A stretch of DNA of 29,150 nucleotides from Deltaproteobacteria bacterium UBA5756. Lineage in GTDB: Bacteria; Desulfobacterota; Syntrophorhabdia; Syntrophorhabdales; Syntrophorhabdaceae. Positions 23,194 through 29,150 of this stretch are shown in pieces; position 1 is the stretch's first letter; every line of letters starts with the position of its first letter. The position numbers and the translations under genes are program-made. The stretch covers positions 1 to 29,150 of the forward strand of contig DIFE01000048.1 of the NCBI GenBank assembly GCA_002418985.1. Direction: 5' to 3'. The notes beneath the pieces are model-generated. The model was not told where the DNA came from and did not search any database. It worked only from the letters and a program-made list of their open reading frames with translations.

Positions 23194-23616
23194 ATGTCTG
23201 ATAAACTCGACAGTTTTCTGAAAGAATTGCAGGACCAGATTTACGATGAGACGCTCAGAAATTACGGGAAAAAAGCGTTCGACAGGTGGCGCGATCCGGT
23301 ACACATGCGTTCAATGGAAAACCCCGACGCCCATGGCCGCATTAAAGGTTCCTGCGGTGATACGATGGAGATCTTCCTGCGTTTTGAGAAGGGAAGGGTC
23401 CGGGAGGCATCATTCCTGACGGACGGCTGCGGGCCAAGCATGATCTGCGGTTCCCTGGCGGCCGAACTTGCCCTTGGCAAAGAACCGGACGAGATTAGAA
23501 AGATCACGGCTGAGACCATTCTGGAGACTATCGGCGGTCTTCCGGAAGAGGATGTGCATTGCGCGTCGCTCGCCGCCAACACGCTCCAGGTAGCCCTCCA
23601 CAATTACGACACGTGA
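23194..23616 (+). CDS. IscU/NifU-like scaffold, divergent form
   Basis: This 140-residue protein is counted from ATG 23194, which has CGGAGG six bases upstream; the frame extends to 23149. It has the IscU ligand pattern C54 (GSCGDT), C79 (TDGCGPS), C85 and C123 (VHCASLAANT), with D56 after the first Cys. An N-terminal helical extension of about 35 residues is longer than in classic IscU. It probably assembles or carries an Fe-S cluster. It is a distant paralog of 5516-5896. Its co-transcription with DUF89 from a sigma-54 promoter ties it to the NifX/MinD system rather than to general Fe-S assembly. Confidence 0.87.
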   Translation: MSDKLDSFLKELQDQIYDETLRNYGKKAFDRWRDPVHMRSMENPDAHGRIKGSCGDTMEIFLRFEKGRVREASFLTDGCGPSMICGSLAAELALGKEPDEIRKITAETILETIGGLPEEDVHCASLAANTLQVALHNYDT

Positions 23617-23665
23617 TAAAATGATCGCATCAGGAGATACACATCACCCCTGAGGACATCTTTAA

Positions 23666-24445
23666 TCAGCGACGCTTCCACTGCGGCTTTCGTTTTTCAA
23701 AGAAAGCATTGATACCTTCATTTACATCTTCCGTGGTGCACAGGCGCGCGAGAGCACCGGTCATGTGCTCAAAGGCCTTATGGTATTCCATGTCTGCGGC
23801 GGTGTAGAATGCCTTTTTCGCGGTTTCCACCGCCAGGGGGCTTTTTGCGGCCAGCAGGGCTGCCCATTCAGCGGTCCTCAGATCAAGCTCTTCCTGGGGA
23901 ACAACACGGTTTACGAGCCCCATCTGCAGGGCATCACGGGCATTTATCAGTTCTCCGAACAATAAAAGCTCGAGAGCCCGTTTTCTGCCGATACAGCGGG
24001 TAACGGGAACGACGGGGCCCACGCAATTGAGCCCTACGTTGATCGCCGTCAGGCCGAATCGTGCGTTTTCAGATACAATGGCCAGGTCCGCGGCAGCGAC
24101 AAGGCCCGCCCCGATCGCCGCGGCGATTCCCTGCACCTCGGCGATGACAGGTTTTCTGAGGTCGTTCATCGTCACCATCGGGGCACCCATGAGCCCTATC
24201 CATTCGCTGTATTCCATGGCGGTCTTTCCGGGGAATTCACTGACATCGATGCCGGCACAAAACGCCTTGCCGGTGCCCTTCAGCACGATAACGCGGACAT
24301 TGTCGTCGTTGTCAGCGGCGCGAAGAGCACGGTCGAGTTCCTTCGCCATGGGGGTATTGAAGGTGTTCAGGCTCTCGGGCCGGTTCAGTGTGATCTCGCA
24401 GATATGCTCATCACCGATCTTCGTAAGAATGTATTCCTTTTCCAT
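23666..24445 (-). CDS. Enoyl-CoA hydratase/isomerase family protein (ECHDC3-like)
   Basis: This 259-residue crotonase-fold protein has the first oxyanion segment FCAGIDVSEF at 62-71 and the second GIAAAIGAG at 106-114. At the position of the first catalytic Glu of enoyl-CoA hydratase it has A134 (FGLTAINVGL), while the second Glu position is kept as E159 (KRALEL). The INVGLNC wording resembles ECHDC3-type proteins, which also lack the first Glu. Simple hydration of enoyl-CoA is therefore uncertain; isomerase, hydrolase or decarboxylase roles are possible. It is divergent from the DUF134-NifX operon and shares a palindromic promoter element with it. Confidence 0.88.
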   Translation of the reverse strand: MEKEYILTKIGDEHICEITLNRPESLNTFNTPMAKELDRALRAADNDDNVRVIVLKGTGKAFCAGIDVSEFPGKTAMEYSEWIGLMGAPMVTMNDLRKPVIAEVQGIAAAIGAGLVAAADLAIVSENARFGLTAINVGLNCVGPVVPVTRCIGRKRALELLLFGELINARDALQMGLVNRVVPQEELDLRTAEWAALLAAKSPLAVETAKKAFYTAADMEYHKAFEHMTGALARLCTTEDVNEGINAFFEKRKPQWKRR

Positions 24446-24498
24446 GTAATACTCCTTTCAGTTCGCACTGCTCCTGCTTTCCATTTGACATTAATATC

Positions 24499-24530
24499 GA
24501 ATATATATTCACTACTAATGGGACTGTCAA
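24499..24530 (-). promoter_or_regulatory. Promoter of the enoyl-CoA hydratase-like gene with palindromic operator
   Basis: On the minus strand TTGACA (24530-24525) is followed after 17 bases by TATATA (or TATATT after 19). The -10 region lies inside the perfect 12-bp palindrome GAATATATATTC (24499-24510). The same palindrome covers the -10 of the divergent promoter at 24578-24607, pointing to one shared repressor. Confidence 0.7.
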
Positions 24531-24577
24531 GCTATTTATGAAAGGGAGAGCATAACGAAACTATTTTCCAATTCCCC

Positions 24578-24607
24578 TTGACAAGAAATCATTCTGAATA
24601 TATATTC
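24578..24607 (+). promoter_or_regulatory. Promoter of the DUF134-NifX operon with palindromic operator
   Basis: TTGACA (24578-24583), a 17-base spacer and TATATT (24601-24606) form a near-consensus promoter. The palindrome GAATATATATTC (24596-24607) covers the -10 element, an ideal repressor position. The DUF134 helix-turn-helix protein encoded next is the obvious candidate for binding. Confidence 0.75.
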
Positions 24608-24646
24608 ATTATGTAGTAAATATATTTCCGAGGAAGCGAGCACAGA

Positions 24647-25420
24647 ATGCCACGGCCAACGTGCAGAAAACGGATAGGATTTCAACCAAAGGCAGTGTTC
24701 TTTAAACCGGCGGGAATTCCCCTGGGGGTCGTTCAGGAAGTCGTGATCGGCCAGGATGAGGTGGAGGCGATGCGTCTGAAGAACCTCCTCGGATTTCCCC
24801 AGGAGGAGGCCGCGAACCTGATGGGTGTTTCCCAGCCAACCTTCCATCGCCTTATCAACGCAGCTCATCAAAAAATCACTGATGTCATAATCAACGGCAA
24901 AGCCCTCAGAATAGAAGGGGGGAACGTAACCATGCATGAAGAGATGCCCGGACCGTGCCCCTGGAAAAAACATTGGGGGCAGCGGCAGGGGTGTGTCTCC
25001 GCGGAAACCGTTGCGATGTCTCAAATGGAAAAGAAAAAATTCGTACAAGGAGGATTTCCCATGAAAATAGCCATAACGAGTGCCGATGGCACACTTGACG
25101 GAATGGTGGACGAACGTTTCGGCAGGGCAAAAAAGATTGTTGTCGTCGATTCAGACACAAACGGCCAGGAAACCGTCGATAACCTGCCAAACATGAACGC
25201 CGCTCAAGGCGCAGGAATCCAGACTGCTCAGAATGTCATTCAGTCCGGGGCACAGGCTGTTATAAGCGGTCATCTGGGGCCGAACGCGTTTCGTGTTCTC
25301 TCGGCGGCCGGCGTCGAAGTGTTCACCGCATCCGCCATGACCGTTCGTGAAGCCCTGGAAGCACACAAGAACGGAAAGCTTTCGAAACTCGCAGGGGCCG
25401 ACGTCGAAGGTCACTGGTAA
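24647..25420 (+). CDS. DUF134 DNA-binding domain fused to NifX/ORP domain
   Basis: This 257-residue fusion has, in residues 1-115, a DUF134 (COG1342) helix-turn-helix protein with LGFPQEEAANLMGVSQPTFHRL (48-69) as the DNA-binding helices and KALRIEGG at 85-92. Cysteines near 104 and 116 follow. Residues 139-257 are a complete NifX/ORP domain ending in the typical ADVEGHW. An AAGGAGG box and ATG at 25061 sit in frame at the junction, so the NifX part may also be made alone. A cluster-binding domain tied to a DNA-binding domain suggests that cluster status controls transcription of the operon, probably at the GAATATATATTC sites (inference). Confidence 0.88.
   Translation: MPRPTCRKRIGFQPKAVFFKPAGIPLGVVQEVVIGQDEVEAMRLKNLLGFPQEEAANLMGVSQPTFHRLINAAHQKITDVIINGKALRIEGGNVTMHEEMPGPCPWKKHWGQRQGCVSAETVAMSQMEKKKFVQGGFPMKIAITSADGTLDGMVDERFGRAKKIVVVDSDTNGQETVDNLPNMNAAQGAGIQTAQNVIQSGAQAVISGHLGPNAFRVLSAAGVEVFTASAMTVREALEAHKNGKLSKLAGADVEGHW
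25047..25063 (+). promoter_or_regulatory. Internal ribosome binding site and ATG inside the DUF134-NifX gene
   Basis: AAGGAGG (25047-25053) stands seven bases before ATG 25061, in frame, exactly where the NifX domain begins (MKIAIT). Initiation here would give a 119-residue free NifX protein, sharing its stop at 25420. Confidence 0.65.
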
Positions 25421-25441
25421 AAGCAAAAGGAGGCATATATC

Positions 25442-25702
25442 ATGCCGGGCAAGAACAGAACAGGTCAATCGGGAACAGGGCCAGCCGCCGGCAAAGGCGG
25501 CGGTCAGGGCGGCGGCATGGGCCGCGGTGGCAGCGGGAACCAATCCGGTACTGGAAGAGGCAGAATGGGAGGCCAGGGGCTCGGCGCCGGCGGCGAATGC
25601 CAGTGTCCGAACTGCGGGACAAGATCGCCCCATACCCGCGGGGTACCCTGCTTTGAACAGATCTGCCCGCAATGCGGGTCAAAAATGGTGAGGGCATCGT
25701 GA
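25442..25702 (+). CDS. Gly-rich zinc-ribbon small protein
   Basis: This 86-residue protein has a Gly/Arg/Gln-rich first half and a C-terminal zinc-ribbon-like part with CQCPNCG and ICPQCGS (CxxC pairs). Its start MPGKNRTGQSGTGP fits the DUF5320 N-terminal pattern MPGxxRTGxxGxGP, so it is likely a DUF5320 relative in which the coiled coil is replaced by a zinc ribbon. AAAGGAGG precedes the ATG. Its stop overlaps the GTG start of the next ATPase gene (GTGA), so the two are translationally coupled. The function is unknown; a small adaptor for the ATPases is plausible. Confidence 0.8.
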   Translation: MPGKNRTGQSGTGPAAGKGGGQGGGMGRGGSGNQSGTGRGRMGGQGLGAGGECQCPNCGTRSPHTRGVPCFEQICPQCGSKMVRAS

Positions 25703-26595
25703 TAGATTTGACAGGAATGAACATCGCAATGGCAAGTGGAAAGGGCGGGACGGGCAAAACAACCGTCGCGGTCAATTTTGCCTGGTTCCTTGCCTACGCC
25801 GGACAACAGGTGCAGTACCTGGATTGCGACGTGGAAGAACCCAATGGCCATATTTTCATCAAGCCATCCATCCGGGCATCATCGACTTCAAGGGTCATGG
25901 TTCCCGTGGTGGACCAGGAAAAATGCACCTCCTGCGGGGAATGCGGGGCAAAATGCCAGTTTCACGCCATCGTCAACCTTCCCGGGGACACGCTCATTTT
26001 TCCGGGTCTGTGCCACAGCTGCGGTCTGTGCAGCGCTGTTTGCCCCACGGGGGCCATCACCGAAGGGACCCGGGATGTGGGTATTATCGAACAAGGAAGA
26101 GGGGTAAGAGATATAGAGTTCACCCACGGCATTTTGAATGTTGGCGAAGCCATGGCGGTACCCCTCATCAAAAAGGTGAAAATGGAGCGGAAGGACCAGT
26201 CCATAAATATCGTAGATGCGCCGCCGGGGACCTCGTGCCCCGTCGTAGCGACCCTCAACGGTTCCGATGCGGTCATCATGGTGACGGAGCCAACCCCCTT
26301 TGGCCTGCACGACCTCAAGATCGCCATCGATGTGGCGAAACTGCTCAATATTCCCACGGGCGTGGTCATCAACAGGGACCAGGGAGGGTACCCGCCTTTG
26401 AGCGACTACCTCGAGATGAACCACATACCGGTCCTCGCCGTGATCCCTGAAGACGCGGAGATCGCCCGCCACTATTCCCAGGGCGACATCATTCTCGAAT
26501 CACTCCCCAGCTACATCGACACCTTCCTTTCTCTTGCGACGAACCTGGAAAAACTCCTGGGTACTGTCAGCAACTCTCACACCAGGAGGACTTGA
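25699..26595 (+). CDS. MinD-type P-loop ATPase with inserted 2[4Fe-4S] ferredoxin domain, A
   Basis: This COG1149 ATPase is about 298 residues from GTG 25699, preferred because it overlaps the upstream stop and has GGTGAGG before it; the frame opens at 25672. The deviant Walker A is SGKGGTGKT at 13-21. A bacterial ferredoxin is inserted with C76, C79, C82, C86 and C105, C108, C111, C115. The switch II-like VDAPPGTSCPV and TEPTPFGLHDL follow. In Desulfovibrio the pair of such ATPases is part of the ORP complex. They probably couple ATP hydrolysis to electron or cluster transfer. The next gene encodes its paralog. Confidence 0.92.
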   Translation: MIDLTGMNIAMASGKGGTGKTTVAVNFAWFLAYAGQQVQYLDCDVEEPNGHIFIKPSIRASSTSRVMVPVVDQEKCTSCGECGAKCQFHAIVNLPGDTLIFPGLCHSCGLCSAVCPTGAITEGTRDVGIIEQGRGVRDIEFTHGILNVGEAMAVPLIKKVKMERKDQSINIVDAPPGTSCPVVATLNGSDAVIMVTEPTPFGLHDLKIAIDVAKLLNIPTGVVINRDQGGYPPLSDYLEMNHIPVLAVIPEDAEIARHYSQGDIILESLPSYIDTFLSLATNLEKLLGTVSNSHTRRT

Positions 26596-26598
26596 GTC

Positions 26599-27468
26599 AT
26601 GAAAGAGATCGTCGTGGTAAGCGGAAAAGGTGGAACGGGCAAAACGTCAGTGGTGGCTTCACTGGCCTGCCTCATCGAAAACAAGGCCATGGTCGACTGC
26701 GATGTCGATGCTGCAAATCTTTCCCTTGTTCTCTCCCCCCGCGTCATAGAGGAAAAGGACTTTACGGCCGGCAGCAAGGCCCGGATCATCCAGGAAAAAT
26801 GCACCCAGTGCGGCATATGCCGGGACATGTGCCGGTTTGACGCCATTTCTCAAGACTATATCGTTGATCCCTTCTCCTGCGAAGGGTGCGGGGCCTGTTT
26901 CTTTTTCTGCCCCGCCTCGGCTGTGGAATTTAAGACAGGGCTGGCCGGGCGGTGCTACATATGCGACACACCGTCGGGTGATCCCTTTGTATACGCCGAA
27001 CTCTTTCCCGGTGAGGAGAATTCCGGCAAACTCGTCGCCATGGTGAGAACCGAAGGAAAGGAGCGGGCAGAACAGGCCGGCCTCTCGCGCATCCTCATTG
27101 ACGGCCCGCCCGGGATAGGATGCCCCGTTATCTCTTCAATAACCGGGACCTCGCTTGCGCTGATAGTCACCGAACCGACAGCCTCCGGCATTCACGACCT
27201 TGAACGGGTCGTCCAGCTGGCACGTCACTTTGAGATTCCCTCCGCGGTGATAGTCAACAAAAGCGATATCAACCAGGCCTGTACGGATTCCATAGAAAAA
27301 TACTGTCTCCAAAACAACATCCCCCTTCTGGGCCGCCTCCCTTACGAGAAAATGATCTCAGAGGCACAACGCCAGGGAAAGGCCGTGGTGGAATACGCGC
27401 CCGACCTCCCGGTGAGCAAGGCAATACGTGATATATCAGAACGTATCATATCAATATACAAGGAGTAA
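26599..27468 (+). CDS. MinD-type P-loop ATPase with inserted 2[4Fe-4S] ferredoxin domain, B
   Basis: This 289-residue paralog of the preceding protein starts four bases after its stop, behind AGGAGG. Walker A is SGKGGTGKT at 8-16. The ferredoxin cysteines are 68, 71, 74, 78 and 94, 97, 100, 104. IDGPPGIGCPV and TEPTASGIHDLERVV match the switch and nucleotide segments of A. As in the Desulfovibrio orp operons, two such ATPases probably act as a heterodimer. Likely roles are reductive delivery of clusters or electrons to ORP/NifX partners, by analogy with NifH-fold proteins. This is inference. Confidence 0.92.
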   Translation: MKEIVVVSGKGGTGKTSVVASLACLIENKAMVDCDVDAANLSLVLSPRVIEEKDFTAGSKARIIQEKCTQCGICRDMCRFDAISQDYIVDPFSCEGCGACFFFCPASAVEFKTGLAGRCYICDTPSGDPFVYAELFPGEENSGKLVAMVRTEGKERAEQAGLSRILIDGPPGIGCPVISSITGTSLALIVTEPTASGIHDLERVVQLARHFEIPSAVIVNKSDINQACTDSIEKYCLQNNIPLLGRLPYEKMISEAQRQGKAVVEYAPDLPVSKAIRDISERIISIYKE

Positions 27469-27473
27469 CGATC

Positions 27474-28748
27474 ATGACAGAGTGTGGACAAACAACAGAG
27501 AACAAAGAAATGGATGACCTCCAGCTTGAGGAACGCTTAAGCAGGATAGGCCGGACTTTGATGGTCCTTTCCGGCAAGGGTGGGGTGGGTAAAAGCACGG
27601 TGGCGGTAAACCTTGCATTGAGCCTTGCGGCTCAGGGTCAGAGGGTGGGTCTTCTCGACGTCGATATCCACGGGCCGAGCATACCGAAAATGCTGGGGCT
27701 CAACGGCAAGATGCTTGGTGTGCATGAAAATGAGATCATTCCCATGGAGTACTATGGAAAACTCCACGTCGTATCCATGGGGCTTCTCCTCGAACATGAC
27801 GACCAGCCCGTTGTCTGGAGAGGGCCTCTCAAGTACAACGTCATCAAGGAATTCCTCCAGAACGTCATGTGGGGGAACCTCGACTATCTCGTCATCGACG
27901 CCCCTCCCGGGACGGGAGACGAACCGCTGTCCATCGGGCAACTTATCAAGAAACGTGCCAGTGCAGTCATCGTGACGACACCGCAGCAGGTGGCAACGAT
28001 CGACGTGGCGAAATGCGTCACCTTCTGCAAGCAGCTCGAGCTCCCCGTGGCGGGCATCATCGAGAACATGAGCGGATTCATCTGCCCTCACTGCGGCAAA
28101 GAGGTGGACATCTTCTCCAAGGGCGGCGGTAAGGAACTTGCCTCCCGGATGGGCGTACCATTTTTAGGCGCAGTTCCTCTCGATCCCGACATCGTCAAGA
28201 GCGGGGACAGCGGACAACCCTACGTACTCACCTACACCAACACGGAAAGCGCCAAACGTTTCGACGAAATCGTGGAAAAGATCACCGCCGAACATTCATC
28301 AGGCAATACAGATATCCCCCGGCCCCCGGCAACACAGGACAATGTAAACACCTCTGTCATACCACCCTCCAGTGGCGTGGGCCAGGGGGATATCTCTTCC
28401 CAGGGAGGAATCATGAAATTCGCCGTACCAACAAACGAAGGTAAACTCTGTATGCACTTCGGTCACTGCGAGGCCTTCGCGCTTATCGACACCGATTCGC
28501 AAGGCAAGATCGTAAACGAAGCGTATGTAACACCGCCGCCCCATGAACCAGGCCTTCTGCCCCCATGGCTTGCACAGCAGGGCGTCAACTGCATCATAGC
28601 CGGAGGCATGGGGAGCCGGGCACAACAGCTTTTCGCCGGGCAAGGCATCAAGGTTGTCACCGGTGCACAAGAGGGGGAACCCCGCGCAGCGGTGGAGAAT
28701 TTTCTAAAAGGAACGCTCGTCACCGGCGCGAATACCTGCGACCATTAG
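27474..28748 (+). CDS. Mrp/ApbC ATPase fused to NifX/ORP domain (MrpORP-like)
   Basis: This 424-residue fusion has, in residues about 25-270, an Mrp/ApbC/NBP35 P-loop ATPase, an Fe-S cluster carrier: Walker A SGKGGVGKS at 33-41, DAPPGTGDE at 142-150, and the cluster-binding CxxC C204/C207 (FICPHCG). A Pro/Ser-rich linker (about 283-312) leads to a NifX/ORP domain from M314 (MKFAVPTNEGKLCMHFGHCEAF). The same architecture is known in Desulfovibrio as MrpORP. The ATPase half may load the NifX/ORP half. An in-frame GGGAGG and ATG at 28413 could yield the NifX part alone. It is the fifth gene of the plus-strand operon. Confidence 0.93.
   Translation: MTECGQTTENKEMDDLQLEERLSRIGRTLMVLSGKGGVGKSTVAVNLALSLAAQGQRVGLLDVDIHGPSIPKMLGLNGKMLGVHENEIIPMEYYGKLHVVSMGLLLEHDDQPVVWRGPLKYNVIKEFLQNVMWGNLDYLVIDAPPGTGDEPLSIGQLIKKRASAVIVTTPQQVATIDVAKCVTFCKQLELPVAGIIENMSGFICPHCGKEVDIFSKGGGKELASRMGVPFLGAVPLDPDIVKSGDSGQPYVLTYTNTESAKRFDEIVEKITAEHSSGNTDIPRPPATQDNVNTSVIPPSSGVGQGDISSQGGIMKFAVPTNEGKLCMHFGHCEAFALIDTDSQGKIVNEAYVTPPPHEPGLLPPWLAQQGVNCIIAGGMGSRAQQLFAGQGIKVVTGAQEGEPRAAVENFLKGTLVTGANTCDH
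28403..28415 (+). promoter_or_regulatory. Internal ribosome binding site and ATG inside the Mrp-NifX gene
   Basis: GGGAGG (28403-28408) is four bases before ATG 28413, in frame, at the first residue of the NifX domain. Initiation here would give a 111-residue free NifX protein. The layout copies that at 25047-25063. Confidence 0.6.
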
Positions 28749-28771
28749 AAACATATCGGGCCGAACAAACG

Positions 28772-28810
28772 GCATGGAGCGGATGACCGAAACGGTCATT
28801 TGCTCCATGC
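28772..28810 (+). other. Near-perfect 18-bp RNA hairpin between mrp-nifX and the DUF4213 gene
   Basis: GCATGGAGC-GG-ATGACCG, loop AAA, CGGTCAT-TT-GCTCCATGC: 16 Watson-Crick pairs plus two G-U pairs in RNA with a triloop. It lies 24 bp after the upstream stop and ends 17 bp before the preferred downstream ATG. There is no U-tract, so it is more likely an RNA processing or stability element than a terminator. Confidence 0.7.
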
Positions 28811-28827
28811 AGGATCAGGGCATTGCC

Positions 28828-29150
28828 ATGAGGATACTGAAGGACATCATATCTTCAATTACTATCGATGCTCCCGTGCTGGACGTTACCAGGGGGATAT
28901 ACTGGACAGCGGTGGTAAGCAGGCACTGCGGTCTGGCATCGACGATGATCTATGACTGCAAAATTGAAGAAGGCAAGGAACCCTCCCGGAGACCGTACCT
29001 GCAGATGAGCGCGGCCGCGCTCGCCAGGGGGGCATTATCGGACAGCACCGCAGATTCTTCAGTGGGACTCGCCGCGATCAATTCCCTGATCGATACAGAC
29101 ACTGACCGATTCGTCGACCTCAACGCCGCTGATTATCTCGCGCGGCACGG
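28828..29150 (+). CDS. DUF4213/DUF364 protein, 3'-truncated by the window end
   Basis: The first 107 residues of a reading frame run to the last base of the window. The start MRILKDIISSITIDAPVLDVTRG with the later YWTAVVS and VGLAAINSLI fits the DUF4213 N-terminal domain that precedes DUF364, a Rossmann-like domain proposed to chelate heavy metals. In-frame ATGs at 28774 and 28783 lie inside the hairpin, so ATG 28828 (after CAGGATCAGGG) is preferred. Such proteins often occur near molybdenum or iron handling genes; no activity is proven. Position makes it the sixth gene of the ORP-type operon. Confidence 0.8.
   Translation, partial: MRILKDIISSITIDAPVLDVTRGIYWTAVVSRHCGLASTMIYDCKIEEGKEPSRRPYLQMSAAALARGALSDSTADSSVGLAAINSLIDTDTDRFVDLNAADYLARH

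Noticed and set aside
23617..23665. Terminator between the IscU-like and enoyl-CoA hydratase-like genes
   Set aside because: Only a 5-bp TCAGG/CCTGA stem could be found and there is no U-tract, so it is too weak to call.
14878..29150. Nitrogenase (nif) cluster
   Set aside because: NifX-type domains and NifH-fold ATPases are present, but there is no nifH, nifD, nifK, nifE, nifN or nifB. The ATPases carry ferredoxin inserts typical of the ORP-type system.
1..29150. tRNA or rRNA genes, insertion sequences or prophage genes
   Set aside because: I saw no cloverleaf-like or rRNA-like sequence and no transposase or integrase motif on either strand. The window is dense with ordinary coding genes.

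Overview
The window reads as chromosomal DNA from a strictly anaerobic Gram-negative bacterium, most likely a Desulfobacterota (former Deltaproteobacteria) relative such as a syntroph or sulfate reducer. The outer-membrane lipoprotein Pal and lipobox signals argue for a Gram-negative cell. The radical-SAM KamA protein, HdrB/HdrD-type Fe-S proteins, XdhC, ferredoxin-containing MinD-type ATPases and several NifX/ORP-type metal-cluster proteins argue for anaerobic metabolism. The lineage is inferred from gene content; no rRNA or tRNA gene was seen.

Layout. 1-5.3 kb is housekeeping: a KamA-family aminomutase, pal, a small lipoprotein and a PfkB sugar kinase (minus strand), a pair of overlapping membrane 'Gate' proteins (plus), then hisS (minus). 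Three of these genes end inside a GGTRATR heptamer repeat. 5.5-11.1 kb holds an IscU-type scaffold, a TPR/Cys-cluster protein, an MFS exporter, a minus-strand set of zinc-ribbon membrane protein, thyX and a QueF-family protein without the reductase Cys/His, and a methyltransferase. 11.3-14.8 kb is a three-gene plus-strand operon (HdrB-like, GlcD-like flavoprotein, HdrD-like) for oxidation of an unknown hydroxy-acid-type substrate.

14.9-29.15 kb is the notable part: an expanded locus of the ORP (orange protein) type known from Desulfovibrio, where MinD-type ATPases, an Mrp-ORP fusion and NifX-like proteins lie in divergent operons controlled by sigma-54 and a cognate activator. Here a sigma-54 activator (20785-22146) lies between a long minus-strand gene set (NifX, mini-DUF5320, Cys-rich protein, DUF5320, NifX with coiled coil, XdhC, radical SAM, COG1237 metallohydrolase, histidine kinase) and a plus-strand pair (DUF89 and an IscU-like scaffold). 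The pair is preceded by a sigma-54 promoter that matches the consensus. A second plus-strand operon follows: DUF134-NifX, Gly-rich zinc ribbon, two ferredoxin-MinD ATPases, Mrp-NifX and a DUF4213/DUF364 protein cut by the window end. It is divergent from an enoyl-CoA-hydratase-like gene, and both promoters carry the same 12-bp palindrome over the -10 region.

Working model (inference): ATPases and scaffolds assemble or deliver Fe-S or Mo-containing clusters onto four NifX/ORP-type domains. XdhC and the pterin-associated metallohydrolase suggest a molybdenum link. The Gly-rich DUF5320-type proteins are structural or partner subunits, and PAS domains with cysteines feed redox or metal status to the sigma-54 activator.
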